Origin: Gammaproteobacteria bacterium
Lineage (GTDB): Bacteria; Pseudomonadota; Gammaproteobacteria; UBA4575
Reading direction: 5' to 3'
Assembly: GCA_027297825.1 (NCBI GenBank)
Contig: JAPUHH010000187.1
Span: forward strand, 1-5,766
DNA length: 5,766 bases
Position 1 is the first letter of the stretch, and the number at the start of each line of letters is the position of its first letter. The position numbers were made by a program, and so were the translations under genes. Positions 1 to 5,553 of this stretch are shown here, piece after piece. A model generated the notes under the pieces. It was not told the DNA's origin and did no database searches. It was given only the letters and a program-made list of their open reading frames with translations.

Positions 1-522
1 CGACCCGAGTATTTAGCAATTAATCCACAAGGCCTAGTACCTGCTTTGGAAGATCGGGACAAAGTGTTTATTCAGTCGCTGGCCATCATTGAGTATCTTG
101 AAGAATTTTATCCAGAACCAAGCATACTTCCACCAAACTCAAATGCCAGAGCCTATGTACGTGCTATAGCACAGATTATTGCTTGCGAGGTACATCCATT
201 GAATAATTTACGCGTACTTAACTATCTTACTGATTCACTGAATTGCAGTGATGATCAGAAACGAAAGTGGTGCTGTTATTGGATATATGAAGGATTAGCC
301 GCTATAGAAAAATTTCTTGAGGGTCATAATTCCAAAGGTAAATTTTGTTACGGTGATAACCCCACTTTGGCTGATATTTTTTTAGTTCCCCAGGTGTATA
401 GCGTCAAGCGCTTTGATTGTGATATCAGCAAATTTCCAAATATTAAAAATATTAATGAGGAATGCTTATCCCTGAATGAATTTTCAGCAGCAGCACCCAA
501 TAATCAGTCAGATGCAGAGTAG
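1..522 (+). CDS. maiA: Maleylacetoacetate isomerase, 5'-truncated by the window edge
   Basis: Zeta-class glutathione S-transferase that isomerises maleylacetoacetate to fumarylacetoacetate with glutathione, in cytoplasmic tyrosine/homogentisate breakdown. The reading frame is open from base 1, giving 173 visible residues. The family is about 210 long, so roughly 40 N-terminal residues, including the catalytic Ser-rich motif, lie outside. Visible are the end of the thioredoxin-like domain with NPQGLVPAL (residues 8-16, cis-Pro at 14), the glutathione-contacting Gln-Ser in QSLAIIEYLEE (25-35), then the helical domain with HPLNNLRVLNYL (65-76) and GDNPTLADIFLVPQ (118-131, with the GST N-capping Asp). 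The C-terminus ends in the family's usual Asn-Gln-x-Asp tail, so the 3' end is intact. The TTG at 46 is internal to the conserved motif and is not a start. Upstream partners such as fumarylacetoacetase cannot be seen. No clear terminator follows. Confidence 0.93.
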   Translation, partial: RPEYLAINPQGLVPALEDRDKVFIQSLAIIEYLEEFYPEPSILPPNSNARAYVRAIAQIIACEVHPLNNLRVLNYLTDSLNCSDDQKRKWCCYWIYEGLAAIEKFLEGHNSKGKFCYGDNPTLADIFLVPQVYSVKRFDCDISKFPNIKNINEECLSLNEFSAAAPNNQSDAE

Positions 523-611
523 CCAGTAGTATTTAAGGATAATTAGTGGTTCTTTTGACTCTTACGGAATTTTTCAATTTGAACCTTGTCTAATAGTAGT
601 TAAACAGATTT

Positions 612-620
612 TGCTAAAAT
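612..620 (+). promoter_or_regulatory. Probable extended -10 promoter of the diiron-protein gene
   Basis: TGCTAAAAT is an extended -10 element (TG-n-TAAAAT). No good -35 lies at 16-18 bases; TTGTCT at 586-591 is too far away. Extended -10 promoters often do without a strong -35. Transcription would begin near 626-628, leaving a leader of about 22 bases with the Shine-Dalgarno inside it. That would place the upstream in-frame ATG at 625 at or before the transcript start. Prediction from sequence only. Confidence 0.4.
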
Positions 621-636
621 AGAAATGTATTTTTGC

Positions 637-643
637 AAGGAGG
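637..643 (+). promoter_or_regulatory. Strong Shine-Dalgarno that fixes the start at 649
   Basis: AAGGAGG lies five bases before the ATG at 649. It sits inside the extension that would be coded from the alternative ATG at 625, so 649 is preferred and the first eight residues of the longer frame are discarded. Confidence 0.85.
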
Positions 644-648
644 TTGCT

Positions 649-1590
649 ATGAGTGTGCCGGCGAATCGACAACTGCAACAATTTGTTCGCCAACATCACT
701 TGGAGGGGCTAACGAGTCCTTCCTTGGAGCTCATCCTTAAGGGTCAAACGGATTACACAGTTGAAAAAGCTAGCCGTTTCTTGAATTTTCAAAATCGAAT
801 TAGCCATGAACTGCTCAAGCATCGTGCTATTACCCGCAATGAGTATACGGCTTGGTTTAAAAAAGGGGAACAAAATATTGAACACTTGAAAAAGTTCATA
901 GTTCAGTTTTCTATCTTTTCAAATCAGTTTCTGATTGCGCAATTATTAAAAACTATAAATGCAGATAGCATAGAGGGAATGCGCGCTTCAAAAGAAATAC
1001 TTGCTAACGAAATCGGAGTGGTTTTTAATTCATCGAAAAATGCAAAGCGCAGTGATATTAAAAATTTTGATCAAGAAGGAGATCCGCAATTAGTAGCTAC
1101 AGAAGGTACAGTTGAAGGAGGGATTTTTCATTTTCGAGCAGCGCATTTTGAGTGGTTGTTACGTATTTCCAGCAAGCTGGGCTTAGGTTTTAACGACGTG
1201 GGTAAACGCAAACATGGCACTGCGGCAACTCTTTTTTTCTGTGACGAACTTGCTCGCCTTTATGGAAGCGAAGTCTATCAAGCTTCACAAGCAGCTAGTT
1301 ATGCAGTTGAAAACTGGGCAGCCGCAGGTTTCTGGGATGAGCTTATCGAAGGATTAACTAAATTTAATATAAGGCATCATATGGACTTACCGTTGGCATT
1401 TCTTACTTGGCATAGCCGTTTAGAAGCACAGCATGCACGTCATACACAAGAAGAATTAGAAGAATTATATTTCACTCGCAGCATTCGAGAGGATGATTTC
1501 ATAACTTACGGCAATCAAATGCTCGACGGAGTGGCTGCCTTTTGGGATGGCTTAAATAATCAGCGCAAACAGCTTGTTGTATTTAACTAA
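649..1590 (+). CDS. Heme-oxygenase-like diiron protein (iron-containing redox enzyme / CADD-like), function unknown
   Basis: 313 residues, no signal peptide or membrane segment, so probably cytoplasmic and almost entirely helical. The C-terminal two thirds match the heme-oxygenase-like diiron fold. The metal ligand pattern reads E121 (in ANEIG), H166 (in AHFEWLL), E221 (in YAVENWA), then H255-x3-E259-x2-H262 (WHSRLEAQH). This is the order known from Chlamydia CADD (E, H, E, H-x3-D-x2-H), with Glu in place of the Asp. Supporting family-like stretches are AHFEWLLRISSKLGL (165-179) and the acidic helix after the last His. Odd points: about 44 residues separate the first two ligands, where relatives usually have few, and roughly 95 N-terminal residues precede the domain. 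Family members include oxygenases and oxidases such as UndA and CADD, so the substrate cannot be inferred. It starts from its own ribosome site 126 bases after maiA and stands 165 bases before prpC, so it is probably its own unit. The fold call is fairly firm; the reaction is unknown. Confidence 0.72.
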   Translation: MSVPANRQLQQFVRQHHLEGLTSPSLELILKGQTDYTVEKASRFLNFQNRISHELLKHRAITRNEYTAWFKKGEQNIEHLKKFIVQFSIFSNQFLIAQLLKTINADSIEGMRASKEILANEIGVVFNSSKNAKRSDIKNFDQEGDPQLVATEGTVEGGIFHFRAAHFEWLLRISSKLGLGFNDVGKRKHGTAATLFFCDELARLYGSEVYQASQAASYAVENWAAAGFWDELIEGLTKFNIRHHMDLPLAFLTWHSRLEAQHARHTQEELEELYFTRSIREDDFITYGNQMLDGVAAFWDGLNNQRKQLVVFN

Positions 1591-1755
1591 ACAAAGGCAA
1601 TTTCTATAGGAACGCGTAACAATTCTAATATTTCTTGGATTAAAAACGTACTTATACGTAGCTTATAAATGAATTCTCACAATGTGTGTATCACGTTGTG
1701 AAGCTATGTTTTTTGTGCGACGCAGAACAAAAGAGTATGTTGTGCTTAAGTGATA
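1591..1755 (+). promoter_or_regulatory. Regulatory gap upstream of prpCD
   Basis: No gene fits in these 165 bases. A possible -10 (TATAAA, 1664-1669) lies between two inverted repeats: ACGTA-ctta-TACGT (1646-1659) and the palindrome at 1677-1701. TTGGAT at 1635-1640 is too far (23 bases) to be a standard -35. An alternative weak promoter pairs TTGTGC (1713-1718) with TATGTT (1736-1741), 17 bases apart. A weak leader stem pairs TTTTGT (1711-1716) with ACAAAA (1727-1732). The promoter assignment is inference; the repeats are seen directly. Confidence 0.4.
1677..1701. repeat. 25-bp near-perfect palindrome, candidate operator of prpCD
   Basis: Ten-base arms TCACAATGTG (1677-1686) and CACGTTGTGA (1692-1701) are inverted copies apart from one T/G mismatch, and five bases (TGTAT) separate them. 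If the -10 at 1664-1669 is used, the palindrome covers the start of transcription, where a repressor would block it. It is not a CRP site: the outer TCACA/TGTGA half-sites are in the opposite orientation. It could also fold as an RNA hairpin, with the mismatch as a G-U pair. No T-run follows, so it is not a terminator. Confidence 0.5.
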
Positions 1756-2880
1756 ATGAAAAAAGAGATCAACAAAGGTCTTCGTGGGGTTATTGCGGGC
1801 GCCACAGCCATTAGTACCATTGGCAAAACAAGTCAAGTGTTAAACTACCGTGGCTATAGCATTGATGATTTTGCGCAACAAGCCTCATTTGAAGAAGTTG
1901 CATATCTACTCTTACATGAAAAATTACCGACGACGGCACAATTGAATAAGTATAAAAATAGATTGCGGGGATTCCGCAATCTGTCTAAAGCTATGTTGCA
2001 AATATTAGAAGATATCCCTGCTAATGCGCATCCTATGGATGTAATGCGCACTGCATGCTCGGTGCTTGGCTGCATGGAGCCCGAAACTGATTTTTCTAAG
2101 CAAGATGAGGTAGCAGAACGCTTACTGGCGGCGATGCCCGCTTGTATGCTTTATTGGTATTGTTTTTCACATCAAGGTAAGCGCATTAGTCTACTAAGTG
2201 AAGAAGATTCTACAGCAGGATATATCCTGCATCTCATTAGCGGTAAACAACCACACGAACTACACAAACGCTGTATGGATGTGTCGTTAATATTATATGC
2301 AGAACATGAGTTTAATGCGTCAACCTTTGCCTGCCGTGTATGTGCGGCAACCTTATCCGATATGTATTCCGCAGTTGTCTCAGGGATAGGAACCCTAAGA
2401 GGTCCTTTACACGGAGGAGCTAATGAAGTGGCAATGGAGTTGATCCAGCGATTTGAAACCCCAGAAAAGGCAGTATTGTTTGTAAAAGATATGCTTGAAA
2501 AGAAGCAGCTAATAATGGGGTTTGGGCATGCAATCTATAAACACTCAGATCCAAGAAATAAACATGTAAAGGAATGGTCAAAGCGCCTTAGTGCGCTCGC
2601 AGGTAACGAGACTCTATATCAAGTCTCTGAGGCAATTGAAGAACTGTTGCGAAATGAAAAAAATCTATTTCCAAATTTAGATTTTTACAGTGCCTCTTGT
2701 TATCACTTCATGGGCATACCCAAAAAATTATTCACACCACTTTTTGTTTGTTCGCGAGTAGCAGGCTGGTGTGCACATATAAAAGAACAACGTGCAGATA
2801 ATAGACTAATCCGCCCTACCGCAAAATACATTGGTCCAACACCACGCCCCTTTGTACCGATAACTGCTAGAGGTAATTAG
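1756..2880 (+). CDS. prpC: 2-methylcitrate synthase
   Basis: Condenses propionyl-CoA with oxaloacetate to 2-methylcitrate and CoA, the entry step of the cytoplasmic methylcitrate cycle. 374 residues against 389 in E. coli, collinear throughout. From the N-terminus: the GKTSQVLNYRGYSIDDFA region (24-41), HPMDVMRT (92-99), the long family stretch around LYAEHEFNASTF (180-191), RGPLHGGANE with catalytic His219, GFGHAIY with catalytic His258, FPNLDFYSA with catalytic Asp309, and the Arg-rich C-terminus around IRPTAKYIGP. HEFNAST and the C-terminal motif favour methylcitrate over ordinary citrate synthase, though some enzymes do both. Start: a stop at 1747 leaves only GTG 1750 or ATG 1756. ATG is preferred, but neither has a good Shine-Dalgarno, unlike the neighbouring genes. 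The palindrome upstream suggests transcriptional control. It is followed 17 bases later by prpD. Confidence 0.95.
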   Translation: MKKEINKGLRGVIAGATAISTIGKTSQVLNYRGYSIDDFAQQASFEEVAYLLLHEKLPTTAQLNKYKNRLRGFRNLSKAMLQILEDIPANAHPMDVMRTACSVLGCMEPETDFSKQDEVAERLLAAMPACMLYWYCFSHQGKRISLLSEEDSTAGYILHLISGKQPHELHKRCMDVSLILYAEHEFNASTFACRVCAATLSDMYSAVVSGIGTLRGPLHGGANEVAMELIQRFETPEKAVLFVKDMLEKKQLIMGFGHAIYKHSDPRNKHVKEWSKRLSALAGNETLYQVSEAIEELLRNEKNLFPNLDFYSASCYHFMGIPKKLFTPLFVCSRVAGWCAHIKEQRADNRLIRPTAKYIGPTPRPFVPITARGN

Positions 2881-2897
2881 CAAGGTACAGAGTTATC

Positions 2898-4346
2898 GTG
2901 GATCATAAAAACAATATGCGACCTCAGCCTGATCCGTTATTGCAAGATATTGCTGATTACGTTGTTGACTATAAGATTACGTCTAAAGAAGCACTGCAAG
3001 CTGCAAGTCTATGTCTAATGGATGCTCTTGGGTGTGCATTACAATCCTTACAACATGATAATTGTGTGAGGTTACTTGGCCCATCGTTTGATAAAATGCA
3101 GTGTAAACATGGTGCGCGTGTTCCAGGTACAAACCATACGTTGGATCCTGTGCAAGCCGCATTTAATCTTGGCATAATGATTCGTTGGCTAGATTTTAAT
3201 GACACATGGCTTGCAGCAGAGTGGAGTCACCCTTCAGACAATCTTGGTGGAATTCTTGCAGTTGCAGATTACTTAGCGGGCAAGTCGGATTCCTTCAACA
3301 ATTCAAATTTAACTATGCAAGAGGTGTTAGAGGCAACGGTTAAGGCTTATGAAATTCAGGGTGTCTTGGCATTGGAGAATAGTTTTAATCGAGTAGGGTT
3401 GGATCATGTATTGCTAGTACGTATTGCAACTTGTGCGGTAGTTACGGCTATGTTTGGTGGCACCAAAACGCAAGTGATCAATGCGATTTCGAATGCATGG
3501 ATAGATGGTGGGGCGTTACGTATTTATCGGCACGCGCCAAATACAGGGTCTAGAAAATCTTGGGCTGCTGGTGATGCAACTGCAAGAGGAGTATGGCATG
3601 CGGTCATGTCTTTAAAAGGAGAAATGGGATACCCATCAACACTAACCGAAGCTGTATGGGGATTTCAAGATGTACTATTTGGAGGCGAACAAATAAAATT
3701 TTCTCAATCATTAGGCAGTTATGTAATTGAAAACGTTCTATTCAAAGTTAAGTATCCTGCAGAGTTTCATGCTCAAACGGCAGCGGAAGCGGCTACAAAA
3801 CTTCATTCAAAAGTAATTAAACGCATCTCTGAAATTAATAAGATTGAAATATATACCCAAGAATCTGCGATAAGAATTATCGACAAATCTGGCCCCTTGA
3901 CTAATCCTGCAGACCGCGACCATTGCTTACAATACATCGTGGCCGTAACCTTGTTGTCAGGAGATCTTTCAGCTCAACACTATTACAGTCCGTTTGCTGA
4001 TGACTCTCGTATTGATGAGCTGCGTACTAAAATGGTCGTAAAAGAAGACCCTCTATATAGTGAAGAATATTTAGACCCGGATAAACGCTCAGTGACTAAT
4101 TCAATCCAGGTGTTTTTTAAGGACGGTACTGCAACTGGGAAAGTCGAAATAAGATATCCTCTGGGTCATCGTAAGCGCCGTCTAGAAGCCATACCATTAC
4201 TTAAAGAAAAATTTAAAAAAGCATTAATCAATGTTAACTTAGGCCAACAGGCAGAACATATCGTAAGCTTATTTCAAGATTTTGAGATGCTTTCTAGAAC
4301 ACCTGTTAATAATTTTGTTCAGAATTTTATTCCCCGAAAGCAATAG
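2898..4346 (+). CDS. prpD: 2-methylcitrate dehydratase
   Basis: Dehydrates 2-methylcitrate to 2-methyl-cis-aconitate without an iron-sulfur cluster; the second step of the methylcitrate cycle. MmgE/PrpD family, 482 residues against 483 in E. coli, full length and collinear. Landmarks: RVPGT (74-78), LDPVQAAFN (82-90), IRWLDFNDTWLAAEW (95-109) followed by HPSDNLGG (111-118), ENSFNRVGLDHVLL (160-173), RHAPNTG and RKSWAAGDATARG (211-231), YPAEFHAQTA (286-295), NPADRDHCLQY (336-346) and the C-terminal YPLGH (420-424). Start: GTG at 2898 with AAGGT at 2882-2886 as a moderate ribosome site 11 bases away. This start aligns with the E. coli N-terminus; ATG 2916 would drop the conserved first residues. 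The 17-base gap after prpC with no terminator means one operon, and translation may be coupled. No prpB, acnD or prpF follows. Confidence 0.95.
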   Translation: MDHKNNMRPQPDPLLQDIADYVVDYKITSKEALQAASLCLMDALGCALQSLQHDNCVRLLGPSFDKMQCKHGARVPGTNHTLDPVQAAFNLGIMIRWLDFNDTWLAAEWSHPSDNLGGILAVADYLAGKSDSFNNSNLTMQEVLEATVKAYEIQGVLALENSFNRVGLDHVLLVRIATCAVVTAMFGGTKTQVINAISNAWIDGGALRIYRHAPNTGSRKSWAAGDATARGVWHAVMSLKGEMGYPSTLTEAVWGFQDVLFGGEQIKFSQSLGSYVIENVLFKVKYPAEFHAQTAAEAATKLHSKVIKRISEINKIEIYTQESAIRIIDKSGPLTNPADRDHCLQYIVAVTLLSGDLSAQHYYSPFADDSRIDELRTKMVVKEDPLYSEEYLDPDKRSVTNSIQVFFKDGTATGKVEIRYPLGHRKRRLEAIPLLKEKFKKALINVNLGQQAEHIVSLFQDFEMLSRTPVNNFVQNFIPRKQ

Positions 4347-4367
4347 TAATCTTCATTGATTTATGAA

Positions 4368-4391
4368 TTGTTATACCTATTAATATAACAA
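4368..4391. repeat. Perfect 8-bp inverted repeat downstream of prpD
   Basis: TTGTTATA (4368-4375) and TATAACAA (4384-4391) are exact inverted copies around an 8-base spacer, 21 bases past the prpD stop. CATTG (4354-4358) and CAATG (4392-4396) could lengthen the stem across a bulge. The arms are AT-rich and no T-run follows, so it is a poor rho-independent terminator. It could be a 3'-end stabilising hairpin or a protein site ahead of the next gene. Confidence 0.4.
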
Positions 4392-4399
4392 CAATGAGT

Positions 4400-4430
4400 T
4401 TGTGTATTTCTGGAACTAATATTTTGTAAT
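4400..4430 (+). promoter_or_regulatory. Weak promoter candidate for the small exported protein
   Basis: TTGTGT (4400-4405) as -35 and TGTAAT (4425-4430) as -10 stand 19 bases apart, about 35 bases before the gene. The spacing is long and the region is very AT-rich, so chance matches are easy. Offered because the gene is 119 bases from prpD and probably needs its own promoter. Confidence 0.22.
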
Positions 4431-4465
4431 TTTATCCAATGTAATGTACACGGATTAAATTGCAA

Positions 4466-4717
4466 ATGGATATGAAATTAGTTTTTCTTACAACTCTTTT
4501 TTGGGTTTACACATATACTTTACAAGGAGATATAATAACTGGATATGCAAATACTCATGAAAATGAAAGAACCGTTTCTGGGAATCTTTGCCTAGACATA
4601 GGGGATAGTTATTTCACAGGTAATTGGACACGCAATGGAAATATAGAAGCGGTTGATGACGAGGGTAATATATATTTATTCAACGTATCTGATCGCAACT
4701 ATTGCCAAGCTAATTAA
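4466..4717 (+). CDS. Small probable exported protein with two cysteines, function unknown
   Basis: I do not recognise a named family. From ATG 4466 the product is 83 residues. ATG 4472 (81) and TTG 4460 (85) are also possible, and no strong Shine-Dalgarno decides; GGA at 4452-4454 is the only hint. The N-terminus has a Lys followed by a hydrophobic run (KLVFLTTLFWVYTYTLQG), typical of a signal peptide with cleavage near LQG, so export to the periplasm or beyond is likely. The mature part, about 63 residues, is polar and acidic, with alternating patterns suggesting beta strands (CLDIGDSYFTGNW, IYLFNVSD), and carries only two Cys (42 and 80 from this start) that could form one disulfide. No lipobox Cys follows the hydrophobic run. 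It is flanked by gaps of 119 and 278 bases, so it is probably monocistronic. Coding status is fairly likely; the role is unknown. Confidence 0.6.
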   Translation: MDMKLVFLTTLFWVYTYTLQGDIITGYANTHENERTVSGNLCLDIGDSYFTGNWTRNGNIEAVDDEGNIYLFNVSDRNYCQAN

Positions 4718-4760
4718 TGTTAAGCCAAAATATTTTACCAATTAGTGGTGAGAGCGTAAA

Positions 4761-4774
4761 AAACTTATAAGTTT
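4761..4774. repeat. Perfect 14-bp palindrome
   Basis: AAACTTATAAGTTT equals its own reverse complement. It lies 43 bases after the small exported gene. With no loop it would fold poorly as RNA, so a dimeric protein site is the more natural reading. AT-rich palindromes of this size also occur by chance. Confidence 0.35.
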
Positions 4775-4920
4775 CCTAAATAGTAGTCATTTTAAATACT
4801 AATTCAATTGCGTTCGTGCTATTTGCGGTATAAGAGTTAGTGATTGCTCTGATTAATCTTATGGCTGCGAGGTAAAAGTTTTCGTCGACTACAACAAAAC
4901 ATCTTAAAAACTCTTTTAAC

Positions 4921-4943
4921 TATCTAGCAGTGGAGCTAGGATA
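4921..4943 (+). promoter_or_regulatory. Bulged hairpin in the YbaK-gene leader
   Basis: TATCTAGC (4921-4928) pairs with GCTAGGATA (4935-4943), giving eight pairs with one bulged G and a six-base loop AGTGGA. It is not followed by a T-run, so it is not a terminator. If transcription starts upstream, it forms a two-hairpin leader together with the element at 4965-4987. If the start is near 4955, it is only a DNA inverted repeat. Confidence 0.35.
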
Positions 4944-4964
4944 GGTATATTAATCCCGTTTCAG

Positions 4965-4987
4965 CCTTTAGAGTATCAGGCTAAAGG
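4965..4987 (+). promoter_or_regulatory. Hairpin that would mask the Shine-Dalgarno of the YbaK gene
   Basis: CCTTTAG (4965-4971) is the exact complement of CTAAAGG (4981-4987), with a nine-base loop. The right arm takes in the first five bases of the ribosome site AAAGGAGG (4983-4990), so a folded mRNA would hide most of it. Four pairs between GCCT (4964-4967) and AGGC (4978-4981) offer a competing fold that frees the site. The pairing is seen directly; a regulatory role is inference. Confidence 0.45.
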
Positions 4988-4990
4988 AGG
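4983..4990 (+). promoter_or_regulatory. Strong Shine-Dalgarno of the YbaK gene
   Basis: AAAGGAGG stands five bases before ATG 4996, which fixes that start. It is one of the two best ribosome sites in the window and is partly inside the hairpin at 4965-4987. Confidence 0.85.
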
Positions 4991-4995
4991 CCATA

Positions 4996-5463
4996 ATGCC
5001 GGTAAGTAGACTAAAAGATTTTCTTGATGACCAGCATATTAAGTATGTAACTATTCAACACTCGATGGCTTATACCGCGCAAGAAATTGCCGCTAAAGCA
5101 CACATCCCAGGAAAGGAGCTTGCTAAAACCGTTATCGTTAAAATTGACGGTAAAAACGCAATGGCAGTATTACCTGCATCTTATAGAATAAATCTGGGAC
5201 GTCTAAAACAAGTTTGTAGAGCAAGCCAAGTGGAACTTGCATCGGAGGAAGACTTCAGAGATTTATTTCCAGGATGCGAAACTGGTGCAATGCCTCCCTT
5301 CGGCAATCTTTATAACATGGATGTATATGTCGAAAATAGTCTAGTGGATGAAGAGGATATCGCATTTAACGCTGGGTCACATACCGAACTAATTAAGCTT
5401 TCATACCAAGATTTTGAAAAATTAGTACATCCCAAGACCGCAAGTTTTACGACATTACACTAA
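4996..5463 (+). CDS. YbaK/EbsC-type aminoacyl-tRNA deacylase (trans-editing domain protein)
   Basis: Single-domain protein of 155 residues of the YbaK / prolyl-tRNA-synthetase-associated (INS-like) family, which hydrolyses mischarged aminoacyl-tRNAs in the cytoplasm. Visible family features: HSMAYTAQEIA (22-32), PGKELAKTVIVK (38-49) with the conserved Lys44, MAVLPASYRINLGRL (56-70), the GAMPPFG loop (97-103) that shapes the substrate pocket, and FNAGSHTELIKLSYQDFEKL (124-143). Length and ends are those of the family, so it looks complete. Which amino acid and tRNA it edits cannot be told from sequence; YbaK itself acts on Cys-tRNA(Pro), while other ProX-type members clear Ala-tRNA(Pro). It is a lone gene, 278 bases from its left neighbour and facing a convergent frame on the right. 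Its leader can fold over the ribosome site. Family assignment is firm, substrate unknown. Confidence 0.9.
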   Translation: MPVSRLKDFLDDQHIKYVTIQHSMAYTAQEIAAKAHIPGKELAKTVIVKIDGKNAMAVLPASYRINLGRLKQVCRASQVELASEEDFRDLFPGCETGAMPPFGNLYNMDVYVENSLVDEEDIAFNAGSHTELIKLSYQDFEKLVHPKTASFTTLH

Positions 5464-5496
5464 CTGCATAGAGTGTTGTGTGGTTGTAATTGATAC

Positions 5497-5525
5497 GGAA
5501 ACTAATAGTATAAGCAGCAGTTTCC
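5497..5525. repeat. Inverted repeat between convergent genes
   Basis: GGAAACT (5497-5503) and AGTTTCC (5519-5525) are exact inverted copies with a 15-base loop. TTGTA (5484-5488) and TACAA (5530-5534) extend the stem beyond an internal loop. It lies between the YbaK stop and the stop of the minus-strand frame, where a shared two-way transcription end would be expected. No T-run follows on either strand, so intrinsic termination is doubtful. Confidence 0.4.
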
Positions 5526-5553
5526 TTGCTACAAAGGCTAGGAGATTCTTGCT

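Larger units (their letters stand above)
4718..4995. other. Gene-free gap with several inverted repeats
   Basis: Both strands are dense in stop codons; the longest frame I noted is a 21-codon minus-strand one without support. The gap holds a perfect 14-bp palindrome (4761-4774), a bulged hairpin (4921-4943) and a hairpin over the next gene's Shine-Dalgarno (4965-4987). A TATAAG at 4829-4834 has TTGCGT 15 bases upstream, and TATATT at 4946-4951 has no good -35, so the promoter of the next gene is not settled. Confidence 0.6.

Noticed and set aside
46..48. TTG as the start of the first gene
   Set aside because: The frame is open to base 1 and encodes the conserved NPQGLVPAL motif before this codon, so the gene is simply cut by the window edge.
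625..648. Upstream ATG extending the diiron protein by eight residues
   Set aside because: The strong Shine-Dalgarno at 637-643 lies inside this extension and serves ATG 649, and the likely transcription start is at about 627.
1677..1701. CRP-binding site upstream of prpC
   Set aside because: CRP half-sites read TGTGA then TCACA with six bases between. Here the outer halves are TCACA then TGTGA, the opposite order and wrong spacing.
1677..1701. Intrinsic terminator of the diiron-protein gene
   Set aside because: The stem is followed by AGCTATG and not by an immediate T-run, and it is almost 90 bases past the stop.
1854..2075. Minus-strand frame of 73 codons inside prpC
   Set aside because: It lies fully within a strongly conserved coding region on the other strand, has no recognisable protein features, and is a shadow of prpC.
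1756..2880. Ordinary citrate synthase (gltA)
   Set aside because: Length (374), close collinearity with E. coli PrpC and the adjacent prpD all favour methylcitrate synthase. Dual activity is not excluded.
2969..3205. Minus-strand frame of 78 codons inside prpD
   Set aside because: Antisense to highly conserved PrpD sequence and with no family resemblance, so it is a shadow frame.
4718..4995. T-box riboswitch or tRNA upstream of the YbaK gene
   Set aside because: I found no T-box sequence, no antiterminator/terminator pair and no cloverleaf with a CCA end.
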